Source of the DNA: Aphrocallistes beatrix
Taxonomy: Eukaryota; Porifera; Hexactinellida; Sceptrulophora; Aphrocallistidae
NCBI GenBank assembly: GCA_963281255.1
Contig: OY725500.1
Coordinates: 496,001-560,000, forward strand
Length of the DNA: 64,000 nt
Direction: 5' to 3'
Positions 33,857 to 47,163 of the stretch are shown piece by piece. A program made the translations under genes and the position numbers. Under the pieces are notes generated by a model. That model was not told the origin of the DNA. It worked only from the letters and a program-made list of their open reading frames with translations, and made no database searches. Within the stretch, counting starts at the first letter, position 1. Each line of letters opens with the position of its first letter.

Positions 33857-34374
33857 CTATCAATCGCATGTAAATCCAGATTATAAAGGAGCGAATCTCT
33901 AGTCAGCTGTTTAATGCTCTGGTTAGGAGTAATTATAGTTCCTAGCGAGAGGGCATACATACAATTTATGGAGAAAATGTCTCTGTTGCAGAATTAGAGT
34001 GAGAAACAACTCGAATAGCAAGGAGGTAATATCATAATCATATTAAATCATATTATGCACTGATGACAACTGATTCAACATAAGTATATGTGTTGAAAAT
34101 ATATGAATGAGTATTAAAAAGGAAATGACCCTGCCAAATAATCTTTCACAATCTTTCTACTTTCACAGGATTAAATAATTTTATTAGCAAAATACATATT
34201 TTGTCGCAATCAACGAATATATCAACCAAATTGAAATCAGTTTGCATAATTAACCATTAGTTCATACAGCACTCAAAGATTCTTATCAAAACTTACGTGT
34301 AGCTACCTAATAGTGGCTGAGATATATATAACTCAATGGTAGTATTCTATTTTTAAACATATATATTTTCTGAG

Positions 34375-37300
34375 ATGGGAAATAGTATTGGCGAACCGAT
34401 TGTAGATGGAGAAGACTACAACAACGTTTTAAAACATGATATCATGATGAAGCGTGCTCAAGGACGGAACAGTAAACATGTGAAGAATTACAGAGACCGT
34501 CTGTTCATTCTGACATCGAAAGCTTTACTGTATTATGACGGGGAATCGTTAGAAATGAGAGGCGATTTGAAGGGGATCGTTATTTTGAGGAATATTCGGA
34601 AAGTTGAACCTATCCTAGACGCTGTACTGAAGAAACAGAACTGTTTCGTGATAGAACATGTTGGCCTGTCTCTATTCATCGTAGCGAACAGTGAGGAGCA
34701 AAGGAATGAATGGATAGAGGCGATTCGGAGTGAATTGAACCAATTCTCAGATGCAATCGCTCCGATAGTTGTACCACCAAAGAAATCAAGTGGCACAACC
34801 AAGGATATTTCTTCTCATATTTGGGTGAAGCAGTACGAAACATTCGAGGCATCACATCCCTCTCCAAAAAAGCGAACCATCTTCCAAAGATTTGATCTCT
34901 CAACTAGATCAGACGATTTTATTCCCTCTTTCCGATTGGGATCAGATTTAGTCCTGCTCGAGTTAAAGGTCATCTCCAAGATATTCTCCTACCTCTCAGT
35001 CCGAGATCTAACTAACATCAGGTCTGTGTGTCAGCAATGGAAACAATTGGCAGAGTCGAATGAGATGTGGAAAGAGCCAGTCGCTGTGAAAATGAACTCC
35101 GTTACTCTCAACAATTTCTGTCGTCAGTACTCTGGCGCAATGCGTAAATTGGAACTGAAATCTATTAAAGGGGACGTGACTTCTTCGCTTTTTCACACCT
35201 CTAACTTGGTTTACTTACACCTCGAATATACAACTGTTGATATGTCCGTACTCGCCAAGATTCTACCCAACCTCAGAGGATTAAAGATCCGGTTTTGCAA
35301 ATTTTTAAGCAGCAACTTTGCCAAGCACCCAGAATACAAATTCGAACAGCTCAATACTCTCACATTCCATTTCAGAGAGAGTTTCACTCAACCACAGTTA
35401 GTGCACCTTTTAAGCTTATGTCCGAATCTCTTGAAACTGAATTTATCTGGAAGCATTCTGTTCAAGAGTGACGTATTCAGGGCAACTCCTCTCCTTCACG
35501 AGTTGAGACTGGAGTACGTTAAGATTGATGCGTCTCAGCTCGCTGTGTTCTGTCCCAACCTGATTAAGCTCTCCTTCGTCTGGTCAGACTTTGCGGGACC
35601 CACCAAGGGGAAGTTTGCCAGACTGTCCAACCTCTACATCGCGTGAGTTGACTCGGACCGTCACCACAGGGTTGAAATTATCCGGTTGAAACTACAGGTG
35701 ACTCCGCTTAATCGGGACACTTTGGTCTCAGATATTTTGTCTCGATTAAGCGGAGTTCCCAATTAACCGATAAAATTTAGTATTAGCTTCTATGCATGGG
35801 AACCATTCCGTAACTGGAGACTTGTCCCGATTAAGCGGTTTTCCCGGTTAAGCGGAGTTGACTGTAGTTTAACCGTATGGAATGGTTCTTTCGGGGTTAA
35901 GTTGGCCAAAATGTTCCGGTTGCAACCGGATTAGCAGTACCGGTGGGTACGGAGCTATCATGAGGTCATAAGCTCTGCTAAAATTTAAAATTTTATTTGT
36001 TTAACTTTAGTAATTTCCAAGGCACAAACTTGACAACTTGTGTCATCTAACTCAAATGAAATTCAGTGCCAGCGGAACTGTAATGCGACTAGAACACGAC
36101 ATGAATACTCTAGAACTTATAGATTTAAACTTTTTGTGTGTATAAGGGGAGTACAGTCAGGGTCGCTGATTATGAACCCGCTTAATATGAACATTCGTTT
36201 ATTAAGAACTAGCCTCCTGGTCCCAATTTCATTTTTTGGATAGGATTTGTATTGAATTATCTCTATTGTGAACATATTTTTTATCCCCTGGTGGTTCACA
36301 ATAAGCGACCCTGACTGTACATTTTTCAAGTAATTTATTTGTTCTCCAATCCTTAAAAAATATAAATAAACATTCCTAATTAGTATATAAGAAACACAAT
36401 TTTCAATAAAACTCTTGAGTCTTTTATCTTGACTGTTCTAAATTTAGATATATTTTATCTTGTCTGTTCTAAATTTAGATATCAGAACATCTGCGTGTTT
36501 GAAACGCTCCAGAAGTTCCTCCGTTCTACTCCACAGCTGTTGGTTCTCTCTCTCACAGGACTCCTGGACATGACTGTTCAGATGTTCAACCGTCTCGTCC
36601 CATACTTCCAGAACGTGACCACACTGATAATCAAACGCTGTAGTCTTCTCAATAACGACTGTATGATGCAGCTAGCTAACTACTGCCATGTCGTGGAGTA
36701 TCTGGATATTTCGGATTTGGGAGATATTTCTAGCGACGGAGTAATTGCTCTGTTGCAATCCTCGAACAATTTGAAGATACTGGACATGTCCTGTACTAAA
36801 GTGGATAATGAGGCGTTTAAGGTTTTAGTAAAGCGAGCTCCTAAACTTGAAAAATTAGGTTAGTTTACCTCATCTGTCTCTACTTTCCAAATTTAGTAAA
36901 ATCGTTTTAATTCTACATAACTACGGATATTTAACTGATTTCAGGGATCAATATGAATAATCTCTTACCTGTATTCTCATAACATTGTTATCCATTGTTC
37001 GAACTGTGTATAAGTATGCTATACCCAAATAATATAAAACAAGCACGCTTCGCTTGCTTGCGCTGCGCGGCTTGCGGACACTGCGTGTCCGCAGAGTCGC
37101 CCTGCGAGCGCATGGAGTCACTCAATCTAACATATTTTGGAATTTTTTCCTTTATAAATATTGTAAACAAAGTCGACGAATAATTTCTCATATGGATCCG
37201 AAAATATAATATTCGAAATCTACAGCACTAAATACCCCATGTTAACCGTTAGAAGCTAGTCCCCAGCCCATTTTTTGTAAATTTTTTACTTTATGTATCT

Positions 37301-39374
37301 ATTGTAAACAAAAGTAAAAAATTTGATCATCAAATTTACTCGAAAATATGATATTCGAAATCTACACCCCTGAAAACCCTATGTCACCCGTTGGAAGCTA
37401 GTCTATAGACTATTTTTGAGATTTGTTTACATTATGTATCTATTATAAACAAAAGTAAACAAATAATTTATCATATATATCTGAAAATATGATATTCGAA
37501 ATCTACACCTCTGAAAACCCCATGTCAACCGTTGAAAGCAAGTTTCTAGCAGATTTTTGAGATTTGTTTACTTTATGTATCTAATGCAAACAAAAGTAAA
37601 CAAATAATTTATCATATAGATCTGAAAATATGATATTCGAAATCTACACCCAACGATCTATTGGAGTGTCGTACTTGTACAATGATTTCTATTGTGATAG
37701 TGTAGTAATTTATTTTGTATATAAAAGGTGTGAAAAATTGTTTTCCATTTTTTTGCAGAGATGTGAAAATTTCGCTTAGATCTTAGAACTTAATCGTAGT
37801 AATATTATTTGACACCTACATACCAATTTTCATATCTCTATGACCCAATTCTTCAATCAATTCGGACAAACACAAAAAAAATAAATAAAAATCCTAGCAT
37901 TTTAATATATAAGATATAATAATTATATAATAATTATATAATTATTATATTAATTTGAGGAGCTAGTACTAGCTTCCTTACTTTAAAACGTAGAACAGAA
38001 CTGTTGTGTCGTAATTTCTGAAGCAACAACAACTTTCTTTTCTATTTGAGTTTAATAATAACAAGCTCGCTTCGCTTGCTTGCGCTGCGCGGCTTGCGGA
38101 CACTGCGTGTCCGCAGATTTACCCAGTGGGAGCTTGGGGATATGAGAGAAACAATACGTCGCTTTCTTACTAAGTACGCTGGATTGTCATTTGTCTACGG
38201 TTACATTTAATAAATCAGAACTGTAGCAGAAATTTTGTTTCGTGATAAATATAATTTACTTCGTATTAAGTCAACTAATCCTGAATGTAAGCTCAATTTG
38301 AATACACAAAGTTCACATTGCTAAAGATTATTATACTTAAATAATCAATTCCAGTCCATGTCGTTTAAAGTTATTTTATGATCGAATTGATTGATCGTAG
38401 CATATAACACACTTTAATTGTTGTTAACAATCAAATTATAGACTCAAAATAGCAGTATTCAATCATTTATATGGAATAGAATCGTGTGAATGGCATTATA
38501 AAAGGCTGATAAATTGATTGGTTCTCACATAAACCAATGAATTTCAATCACAAATAGTCCTTTGGATTGTATGCATAAGTCACTACTATTTTATTCCAAT
38601 GTATTTGCATTATAAAATAATCGAATTTGATTGGTCAGCACATTTTGTCACCTATCTCGGCGAGGTGTGAACATTTCGCTTAGATCTTCGAACTTAATCC
38701 TAGATTCACCATTTGACACCTACATGCCAATTTTCGTACTCTACGACTTGCCAATTCTTCAATCAATTCGGACAAACAAACAAACAAACAAACAAAAAAT
38801 CCTAGAGTTTTAATATATAAGATAGTCCATCTGAATCCATTCTAATTAATACATGTCAACCTCTGCAAGGAAAAAAGCGGGAATAAGTAGTATTTAACGG
38901 ATAATTCTACTTTTTAGAACTTTTTTTGCGGGACTTTGCTTTCAACATATGTCCGAAAAAGCGGGACTTCCCGCCAAAACGGGACAGTTGGCAAGTATGC
39001 CACTTTTAAAAGGATAGCTCATACAGAGATTACTGTCTCTATGTTTTTTAGGAACCCATATTTTAATTTTTGGGATATCTCCGGACGATTGCTGTGTATT
39101 ATTCGCTTAAAACAATTCTTAAATACCCACATTGTTTCTCATAGGCATCGCTGCTTGTCCCAACATCCAAGACGAGAGCTTACAAATCATCTCCAAACTC
39201 TCACAGCTGAAGCACCTTGACGTCAGCGAGTGCAAACTCCTAACTCCTCAAGGCCTCTACTTCTTCACGCACCATCCCAAGATCCAATCCATCAACGCTG
39301 TGAAATGCCACAATCTTGAAAATAAAGAGATAATTCTCAACCAATTCAGTCCGCACTGCCATATTCTATACTGA
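34375..39374 (+). CDS. PH + F-box + leucine-rich-repeat protein
   Basis: Three exons, 34375-35642, 36479-36858 and 39145-39374 (625 aa; phases close). Residues about 15-123 form a pleckstrin-homology domain: RAQGRNSKHVKNYRDRLFIL, the FVIEH strand and the closing helix NEWIEAIRSEL with its invariant Trp. Residues about 193-232 are an F-box (LELKVISKIFSYLSVRDLTNI, then VCQQW). The remaining 390 residues are FBXL-type leucine-rich repeats (LLDMTVQMFNRLVPYFQN, LKHLDVSECKLLTPQGL). F-box proteins link substrates to SKP1-CUL1 ubiquitin ligases and LRRs bind the substrate; the N-terminal PH domain would add phosphoinositide or membrane targeting. PH plus F-box plus LRR in one chain is not an architecture I recognise from vertebrates. 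Intron 2 (2.3 kb) is filled with Helitron-like repeats. The N-terminus MGNSIGE fits an N-myristoylation signal (Gly2, Ser5 region), unproven. Confidence 0.85.
35692..35866. mobile_element. pogo-type MITE (CTCCGCTTAATCGGGAC family)
   Basis: TACAGGTGACTCCGCTTAAT to TAAGCGGAGTTGACTGTA, 175 bp, in intron 1 of the PH/F-box gene. Confidence 0.75.
36152..36319. mobile_element. pogo-type MITE (CAGTCAGGGTCGCTTA family)
   Basis: TACAGTCAGGGTCGCTGATT to AATAAGCGACCCTGACTGTA, 168 bp, also in intron 1 of the PH/F-box gene. Confidence 0.8.
37040..37913 (-). mobile_element. Helitron-like non-autonomous element (subfamily 1)
   Basis: Read on the - strand it starts A/TCTTATATATTAAAATGC and ends in a GC-rich hairpin (GCGGACACGCAGTGTCCGC) followed by AAGCAAGCGAAGCGTGCTTG/T. 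No terminal inverted repeats or target duplications are seen, which is what Helitrons show. It contains tandem internal repeats of about 120 bp (TGATATTCGAAATCTACACC). Confidence 0.5.
38062..38823 (-). mobile_element. Helitron-like non-autonomous element (subfamily 1)
   Basis: A second copy 150 bp downstream in the same orientation: 3' end with GCGGACAC/GTGTCCGC hairpin at 38090-38120, 5' end TCTTATATATTAAAACTCTA at 38823. Intron 2 of the PH/F-box gene. Confidence 0.5.
38850..38999. mobile_element. MITE of the CATACTTGCCAACT family
   Basis: TACATGTCAACCTCTGCAAG to ACGGGACAGTTGGCAAGTAT, with GCGGGAC boxes, upstream of the last exon of the PH/F-box gene. Confidence 0.6.
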
Positions 39375-39630
39375 ATCCTTTTGAGACATTGTATATCTTG
39401 TTTGTATTTATTTCATTACTTGTTGTTTATAAGTTTTGTGTTGCTTTTTTTTTGAATCAATTTTTTTTCGAAATCTGTGAGATAACATTCCATTGTTTGT
39501 AATTAATAATGTGTTTGGAAAAGTTTTCAGAACACTAATTTAGAGAACTGACACGATTACTGTCTTTCTTCCCAAACTGATCTTATTATCATACGTGTTG
39601 GTATTCAGTTTTTGTCGTTCACATCATTAC

Positions 39631-39747
39631 TACAGTAGAGTTAGCTTATTAGCAAACTCCACTATTAGCAACCAATTTTCAAGTCATATTAGCAACTTTT
39701 TTGTGAATTAAACCTGAGTTGCTAATACTTATGCGAATTCCACTGTA
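39631..39747. mobile_element. pogo-type MITE (CAGTGGAATTCGCTTATTAGCAA family)
   Basis: TACAGTAGAGTTAGCTTATT to CTTATGCGAATTCCACTGTA, 117 bp, in the 1.3 kb gap between the PH/F-box gene and locus A. No coding exon was seen in that gap. Confidence 0.65.
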
Positions 39748-40002
39748 TTTGTCAAAATTTAAAGTAGACTTCTACAGTTGAGTTAATAAGCAACATCGTT
39801 TATTTTCTGTGCATCATTGGGATAAAAAATATTTCGATTAAAATATTGATCGTCCACGTAAATAGGTATGATACATACTTCTATATCGTGCATAAACTAA
39901 ATTTTCGTAGTAGAAATTACTCTTCGATTTGTACTTAGTAATATTTTATTAAAATAATTTATCTAGCTTCCCTGTTAAAATAGCTTAAAATTAGAAAAAA
40001 GT

Positions 40003-40257
40003 ATCCTAACTATTAAAACTCGATTATATATATATATCTATATCTATATCTGTAACGAATTGATTGAAGAAACTGCCAGGTGCAGAAAGCTGATTTTTGG
40101 CATGTGGGAGTTTTTTTGGCTATGGCTCTACTAAGTTCTGAGCTCAGACGAAAATGTTGACTCATCATGGAATTATGACGTCATTGTCACCTTTTTTTAT
40201 AATTAGAAATTTCAGTTTTTCGCCCCCCTCGCAGCGCAAGCAAGCGAAGCACGCTTG
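40003..40257 (+). mobile_element. Helitron-like non-autonomous element (subfamily 2)
   Basis: 5' TCCTAACTATTAAAACTCGA and 3' GCAAGCGAAGCACGCTTG/T. Shares TTGATTGAAGAAACTGCCAG and the TGACGTCATTGTCACC segment with copies at 48914 and 56280. Confidence 0.45.
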
Positions 40258-40683
40258 TAATGAATATAATATCAAGTACTTTCTTAAGGAGCTTCCTATA
40301 ACCATGTATTAGTGTCTTTAAACATATATTTATTTATTGTTATTGTTATTTTTGATTAGTTTTAGTGTTGAATGTTTTAGATGATAATTAAGTTTTTAAT
40401 TTACTAAGTATAATTTAGTTCGGAGTAGTGTTTATTACTGTATAAGATTAGTTTACACCAATTTAATGGATGTTGGCATAGTTGATGTTTGAGATGGTGA
40501 GCTGAGGATTCATTCCTCTGTTCTACCATTACACCGTATTTCGTATCCTTACAGCATACGAAATACGGTACAAGAGTGAAGAAATATACGTGTATGTAGT
40601 ATTATATGCATATTGTTTTCAGTATATTATATTCCATTTAATTGCACAGTTATCAACAAGATGCTCTAGTGATTTATTGTAAT

Positions 40684-43600
40684 ATGAGCGAAAAAGGAAA
40701 AACTATTCTTGGGGCTGTGCCTTTACTTCATTTACCTCGTTTGCGTTTTGGCCGTAAAGGAGGAAAGAAAAATGGCGAAGCTGCTAGACGTCACTTGGTG
40801 AGTTAGCAATAAATACATTTAACTGGAACTAAAATTTATTTATACACCGCAATGCCTATATTTTACTGTTACCTATATTCATACAACGATAACTGTTAGA
40901 AAGCACTGGGACTTGTTTCTACACAATGGCTGATCGTGAATATAATGTTTACTTAGAAGTACTTGAACTGAATATGTATTGTTGATTTGGGTAACTAGCT
41001 GATGAGTTAGTCAACAAAATTATATATAAACAACAAATCACTGTAGTTAGTAATTAAATATAATAATTTCTTCAATATACTTTTGAATTAACAATGCTTA
41101 AACTTTATTCTTATCTACAGGGAGAACAGAGAAGGTGAGTCCAATGAATGTAGAATATTGATTTTCATAGGACTATTTATTCATATTTTCGTTGTTTAGA
41201 GTCGGAGCAGGTACTCCTGTTACAATAGATGTTGAGCAGAATCAGTATCCTCCACTTGGTGAGTTTTATTTTTTGTCATTTATCACACGCATTTATAATA
41301 CACAACTAGCCTGATTTCCTTGGAGGAATTGTATTAATTTATTCTTGGGATTACAACAATATTTGACAAATTTGGTGGTTCAGTGGTTATTGCACCAAAT
41401 TCTTGTGATAAGCCACATCCCGAGCATCTTGGTTAGTTCAACCACAAAATATTCAATCAATGTTCATCTCCAGTGTACTACGACTAGCGTTCAAAACTGT
41501 TTCCTTGAGCATTCCAGGATGGATAAGCTAGTAAACAGTCAACCCAAATGATTTTGTTGAGGAATGTCATAAATTAAATAATAGAATATTGTTCCTATAC
41601 AGTATCTCCTAAGACCTCACGAGTGATCGCTGAATATTTCTTTCTTTGTTTAGCTATTCCTCAACGTTATATTAGAGAAATTGAATCTGATATTCCTGTT
41701 CTCTCTCCAAGACATAATTCTGTAAGTTCCTTCTAGTTACTTGTTTGTATTGAGTATTAGAGTCAGTGAGTTATTATCTGATGGATTTGTTTATAGCGAA
41801 ATGACAGTCAAAAGCCTAATCCTAAACCGAGATCTTTTGTACAGAATAAACATCATGAAGCAGATAGGAAGGTACGTAAATAATTCAAAGAATAATATGT
41901 ATCGTAAATTAGTATTCATACTACTGATATTATAATTGAGTTTTTCCATTTAAAAATTTCTGAAACATCACAGTCATAAAAGCGATGTCTTCACTAAGCT
42001 CAGTTTACTGTTGATACTGTCCTATATTGTAATTAGCCTCTTATACGGAAAGGCATGTCTATGGAGTCTCCTGAAGAAAAATCAACAGCTGGTATGACAT
42101 CTTCTAATTTCCTGTCTGTAAGTTGTAATACATTACTCTTCTTTACCTTCTTGCTCTCAGAAGTATGTGGAGTTTAAGATATTTCCACTCCTATCATTGC
42201 TTCAAGATGTTCCACTCTAATTCTTATAATCCCATTTATCAATAAATCTCTATCTAGGGAGCTAGCAACCGATCAGAACCTCCTGTTCTAATAGACTTAG
42301 AAACTGAAGTAAGTTCTCTCATTTCTACATTCACTCAGCTAGATCTTCAAGCTACTGCATCTAGTATAGTGTAGTTACTATGCATAGAAACTTTACTAAT
42401 AATATGCCAGTACAACCCAATCAGATGTGACTTAAGGAACAGCATTATAACTGTTACTTCCTTGTAGCAGTTTAGACGGACTAATACTGACATAATTGAA
42501 AGAGCCCCACAACCTGAATTCTCTTCTGTTCCAACTCAACGCTACAACACTGCTCCTAACATGAAGAAGCATATCCATTACATTCCACCACCTCCTGTCC
42601 TGAAACCGAGAATGCCTACACCTCCTCCTGTAAGTAAACTCAAATATAATCTCAAGATTGAGATTGAGCGAAGTTAATAAGAAAGTTTTATTTTATTGAT
42701 TAATTTCCAGTGTTTTTGAGGAGAATAGTTCGTAGGTAAACTAGTTTGAATATCCTATGTATGCATCAATAATTGTACTTTTATTTTTGTTCACGTATCA
42801 TTTGTGTGTATAATATTTAGGAGTCTAAGATGGAAGTTTCGTATGAAAGCGGACATTCCACATTCATCAAGAATGAAGATAACAGCTTTGTGATTGCTAA
42901 ACCTATCAGTATGGATCAGATGGAAGAGAAATGTTTACACATTAAAGTGACTTCGAGTTTAACTTCCAATGAAGGGATCGGGAGCGAAAATAGTTCTTTG
43001 AATTCGAGTTTGAGTTCAAAGAAGAGACTCAGTCAGCAAAGAAATTCGAAATCGCCAGAATCAGTAGAAGAAATGGGAAGTGTTTCAATTTCGAAGACTA
43101 TTGCGTCTACAGCTGAATTACCCGTGAATCAACCACGCACTTCTCTCCTTAGCATGGACTGTAAGTTGTATAGTGAATAGAAATCTGTTTATTTCCTGAC
43201 TTAAGTGAAGATAAGGGTGAATCCATCTGTAAAGTAAAGCATGAGATGACACATGTCACAAGGAACATTCAATTCTTATTCGACACAGGTTTCACACTAA
43301 CAATTGTGTTCCTTGAAATTTCGCTCTGACATAGAATACTATTAATAGGTCGCTAGTGTGATTCTCCATATCTTTATTCCTCCGAGTTTATTATGTTATT
43401 CTATCTAGCGAGTGAATTCAGTTTGCCTCCGAAAGGAATCGTGGCAATGTCTGAAACTGACTCAGATGGCGGCAAGAAACACTATCTCTATCAGCTGGGA
43501 CCAGATGCAGGAATGAAACATAACACACATCGAAAGAGTCCTGTTCCGACTGAATACTCTGAATATTCTGAGAAGCTTGCCACCCCGTTGAGTGAGGAGA

Positions 43601-45384
43601 TTAAAGAGAGGTACCCCGGGACAGAACACACTCAGTTAGAGAATGTTACAGGTTATCCAGATCGATCAAGATATATACAGTTACCGGAAGAACCCAATTC
43701 TGTACAAACTGATCCTCGGTCACTAGGAGAACAGAATAAACCTCGAGAAGTAAGTTCTCCCAAAAATATTCCTAGTAATGAACCTACAACACAAATTCCT
43801 GATGTCATCCCCCAAAATGGAACATCCAAAAATCGGGATAGAATCCCCTCTCTTCCTCTTTCTCTTCCTCTTGTTGATGATGATCCTAAGTCCATGCATA
43901 TCACGACCAATCCAGATGTTCTCACTCCCCTTCCCAATGTTGGAGAAGAAAGGAAAAAGGATTATCTCGTCAATTCTATCACTGATGAAATAACTTCCTT
44001 TTATCCCTCTCAAGTTAATTATAGTTACGTCACGACTATGCAAGAAAAGCCCAGCATTCCAACTAGCACAAGTATGCAATCCACTGGGAGTGGTCCTAGT
44101 ATGATATCCACTGGGAGTGGTCCTAGTATGCTATCAAACCAAGATTCCTTCACATCTTCCACTGAGAAATCTGCTCAATTTCCTCACCTCGCACTTGCCG
44201 ATCCTCTCGAACGGCTTACCCCCGATTTGATGAACCAAAGAGTTTCATCTCCTAAATTACAACCAAATGATAATCCCAGTCCTAATTCTGAATTTAAGTC
44301 TTGTGATCCGATATCGGGTTTTAAGTCCATGATTTCTCCCGTATCTCCGAGGTATCTCTCTCTCATCCCTGTATCTGCTGAATCTGAACAGAAACCTAAT
44401 TCTTTATCATCTGATCACCAAAAAGACTTTCCTCCTTCAGATTTTATGTCTATTGACACCCAGGAAGTGTCCATGACTAGGTCTCTCTCTCTTATGGAGA
44501 AAGATTTCAAGAATGAAGATTCCGAAGAACTTTATGACCAAGAACTCACCCCTAGATCTTCTCCTCTACCAGTAAGTTTAATTGGGAACTACAAAGTCTA
44601 AAATTAGACACTGATGCGTTGACAAGTTTTGTGCTAGAACATCACTCAGTGTAAAACTACAGTACACAACTCTGTTTTTTGGCTAGAAAGATTCGTATCG
44701 TATGGCATAAGAATCAAATTGCAAATCAACAAACTTTGCTCGTTTACCTCATCTCCACTGTAATATTAGAAATTGATTAATTCATTATGAGCACCAAAAT
44801 ATTTCATTTTGAGTTGTATGAATTTATTCATCCATCATAATGAATGACACGTGTGTTGATTATAATATACTACGAGTTTAAATTTCCCAAATGAACCACG
44901 TGGATTAGGTAGCATCAGCTAATGAGGTCGCACATATGACATATCGACACTAGTGTTTGTATGTTGTTCTTGTTAAATACGTTTAATTCTATGCTGCATA
45001 TAAACTTACGTATTCCTGCAGGGAGTGATACGTGCAGATTATGTGATGTTACCTAAAGAGAATCTAGTGGCTCAACCGATGAGTAACCATGACAGCATTG
45101 TGTTGAAACAGAATGGAGCTGATCTAAAAACCGAACAATTGAATACTCCGGGAGTGAATGAGTTTCCGTCGATAGGGGAAGATATCAACGATGCAGTTCC
45201 TCTGAATGAAGGAGATTCTATTCCAGATTATAAGAGAATTCAGCAACAACTTCCCCCCTTTTATAAGGCTCCAGATCCAGGATTCCAATCTGATTATTTA
45301 ACTATCACGCATATACAGTTACCGGAAGAACCCAATTCTGTACAAACTGATCCTCGGTCACTAGAAGAACAGAATAAACCTCAG
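40684..45384 (+). CDS. OTULIN-locus copy A: N-terminal and Ser/Pro-rich exons, no OTU domain
   Basis: Exons 40684-40797, 41121-41134, 41200-41258, 41654-41721, 41797-41871, 42037-42117, 42258-42308, 42468-42629, 42821-43160, 43409-44571 and 45022-45384 chain in frame (830 aa), then can splice in phase 0 to the zinc-finger exon at 45808. The start ATG 40684 follows an in-frame stop. Exons 2-6 and their introns are close copies of the OTULIN gene B exons at 54594-55984. The long exons are Ser/Pro/Glu-rich and look disordered; the 16-residue peptide QLPEEPNSVQTDPRSL occurs in both 43409-44571 and 45022-45384. No EYC-KEW block or DNYC catalytic motif is present, so this copy has no deubiquitinase activity of its own. 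Its role is unknown; a scaffold in the same pathway is conceivable. Confidence 0.65.
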
Positions 45385-45807
45385 GTAAGTTCTCCCAAAA
45401 TAGTCCTTGTAATGAACCTACAACACAAATTCCTTAAGTCATATTGGTCAGAAACTAAGCATTCTGGATTAATCGAGATACATTTACACAGCTCACCATA
45501 CATACCCTCCTAATAGCAATCAAATTTCCATAATTGGTACACCTAAATCGGTAAATAATTACTAGTATGTCATATAGAAAATTCTAAATTTTTCAACTAA
45601 ACATTACGGACTAAAAAGAGCGTATTATGCTCCAACTATTTCTTCGAGTTTATTTACTAAGATTAGTTCATGTGAGTAGTACTAAGTTTTCTGTTTGCTA
45701 ACATCTATTTCACAAGCTGTTTTACTATATGTACAAATAATAATACTATATATAAAAAAGGCAAGTTCCACTCTCTATTATATATATATCTATATCTCTT
45801 GCATTAG

Positions 45808-47163
45808 AACGCTATGGCTACTGAGAAAACGTATAATGCAGTTGATAGTAAACAACAACTCTTATTGATCGAAATAAAGACAGGTAGATATGGAGGTTAT
45901 AAACAGGAATTGTTAGCTGATATCTTGACTGAACTCCAAATTGATTTTTATCTTTGCACTAAATGTAATGGATTGATGAGAGACGCTTGCCAGATCGGAG
46001 AGGAACAAGATCTAGCTTGCGAGGGGTGTGTAGGAGAGGGAGAAAAGCCTATACCGATAATTAAACCGAGAAAGAAAATTTTCGAGCTTCGAGCAAAATG
46101 CCCTTTGGCAGATAGAGGATGTGTATGGAAAGGAACTATAGAAGAAATAGAAATACATTTGGATGAGTGTACTGAACTGATTGTGAATTGTCTGAATAGA
46201 TGCGATGTGATACTTAAGCGATCTGAACTGTTAAATCACTGCAAAAAAGAGTGTTTGAATCGGAAGATCAACTGTATGTATTGTAAAGCTGAAATGCAAT
46301 TCAAAGAGAGAGAATTCCATTTAACTAGATGTCCTGAATTTCCATTATTTTGTCCTAACAAGTGTTTACATGATTTTCCTCGCAAAAGAATCAACTCACA
46401 CATCGAATATGACTGTCCTAACACTATAGTGCAGTGTAGAATTGGGTGTGGACTGCAAATGAAACGATCCAAACTTTCAGATCACGAGATGAAAGAATGC
46501 CCACATCGAAAAGTCAACTGTAAATACTGCATAAATTCAATGCAACAAAGAGAATTAGAAATTCACTATAACACCTGTAAGGAATTCCCATTATTCTGTC
46601 CTAATAAATGTTTGAGGAAACTGATTCGGAAGACATTAGAATCACACATTGAGGACGAATGCCCAAACACACTAATAGCATGCCCATATAAGGAGATGGG
46701 GTGTGATGTGTTGAGCAAGCGATGTGAGTTAGAACAACACAAGAAACTTTTTGAATCTAAACACCTCGATATGACTGAATCACACTATTCTACCAAGGTG
46801 AAGAAAATGGAAGTAGAAATGGAGAAAAAAGACAAAGATAATGAACAATTAAAACGCGAGATGGAAAGTTTGAAATTGAAGATTAAAGAGAAGGAAACTA
46901 GGTTAATAGAAGACGTTATATCTCATGGAGGACAGAACATTCAAAAGCATTCTGTTTCTGATCTTGAAACTGAACTTGCACAAAATCGATTGAAAACTAA
47001 GGTATTTTAATAGATATTATTTAGTCAATCTTTTAGTACAATGGTTTTAAACTTCCATACTGTGAATCATGTTAAATATGTTTAATTCTATGCTGCATAT
47101 AAGCTATACATATTCCTGCAGGATTCGAAAAAGATTATACCTACCAAGATAGTGATGAAGTGA
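45808..47163 (+). CDS. TRAF-type zinc-finger protein or terminal exons of copy A
   Basis: The main exon runs to 47001 (donor AAG/GTATTT), followed by 47122-47163 ending MK-stop. From the ATG at 45814 there are 409 residues. Residues 48-72 hold a RING remnant (C48, C51, C59, C69, C72; the middle Cys/His ligands are missing). Residues about 96-320 are four or five TRAF-type zinc fingers with repeated FPLFCPNKCL and SHIEDECPNT units. About 328-375 is a charged coiled coil. No TRAF-C/MATH domain follows. In TRAFs these fingers position the RING and bind signalling partners; ligase activity is unlikely here. A consensus acceptor (GCATTAG, 45807) lies six bases before the ATG and keeps the frame (Asn-Ala-Met), so this may be an internal exon of copy A or a separate gene. 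The 3' flank from about 47180 matches the end of OTULIN gene B. Confidence 0.75.

Noticed and set aside
33520-33960. Open frames at 33520 (+) and 33712 (-)
   Set aside because: They cross the hAT MITE at 33695-33856 and its G/C runs; no domain or splice logic.
36988-37191. Open frames on both strands at the GC-rich palindrome
   Set aside because: The same GC-rich segment recurs about ten times as the 3' end of a Helitron-like element.
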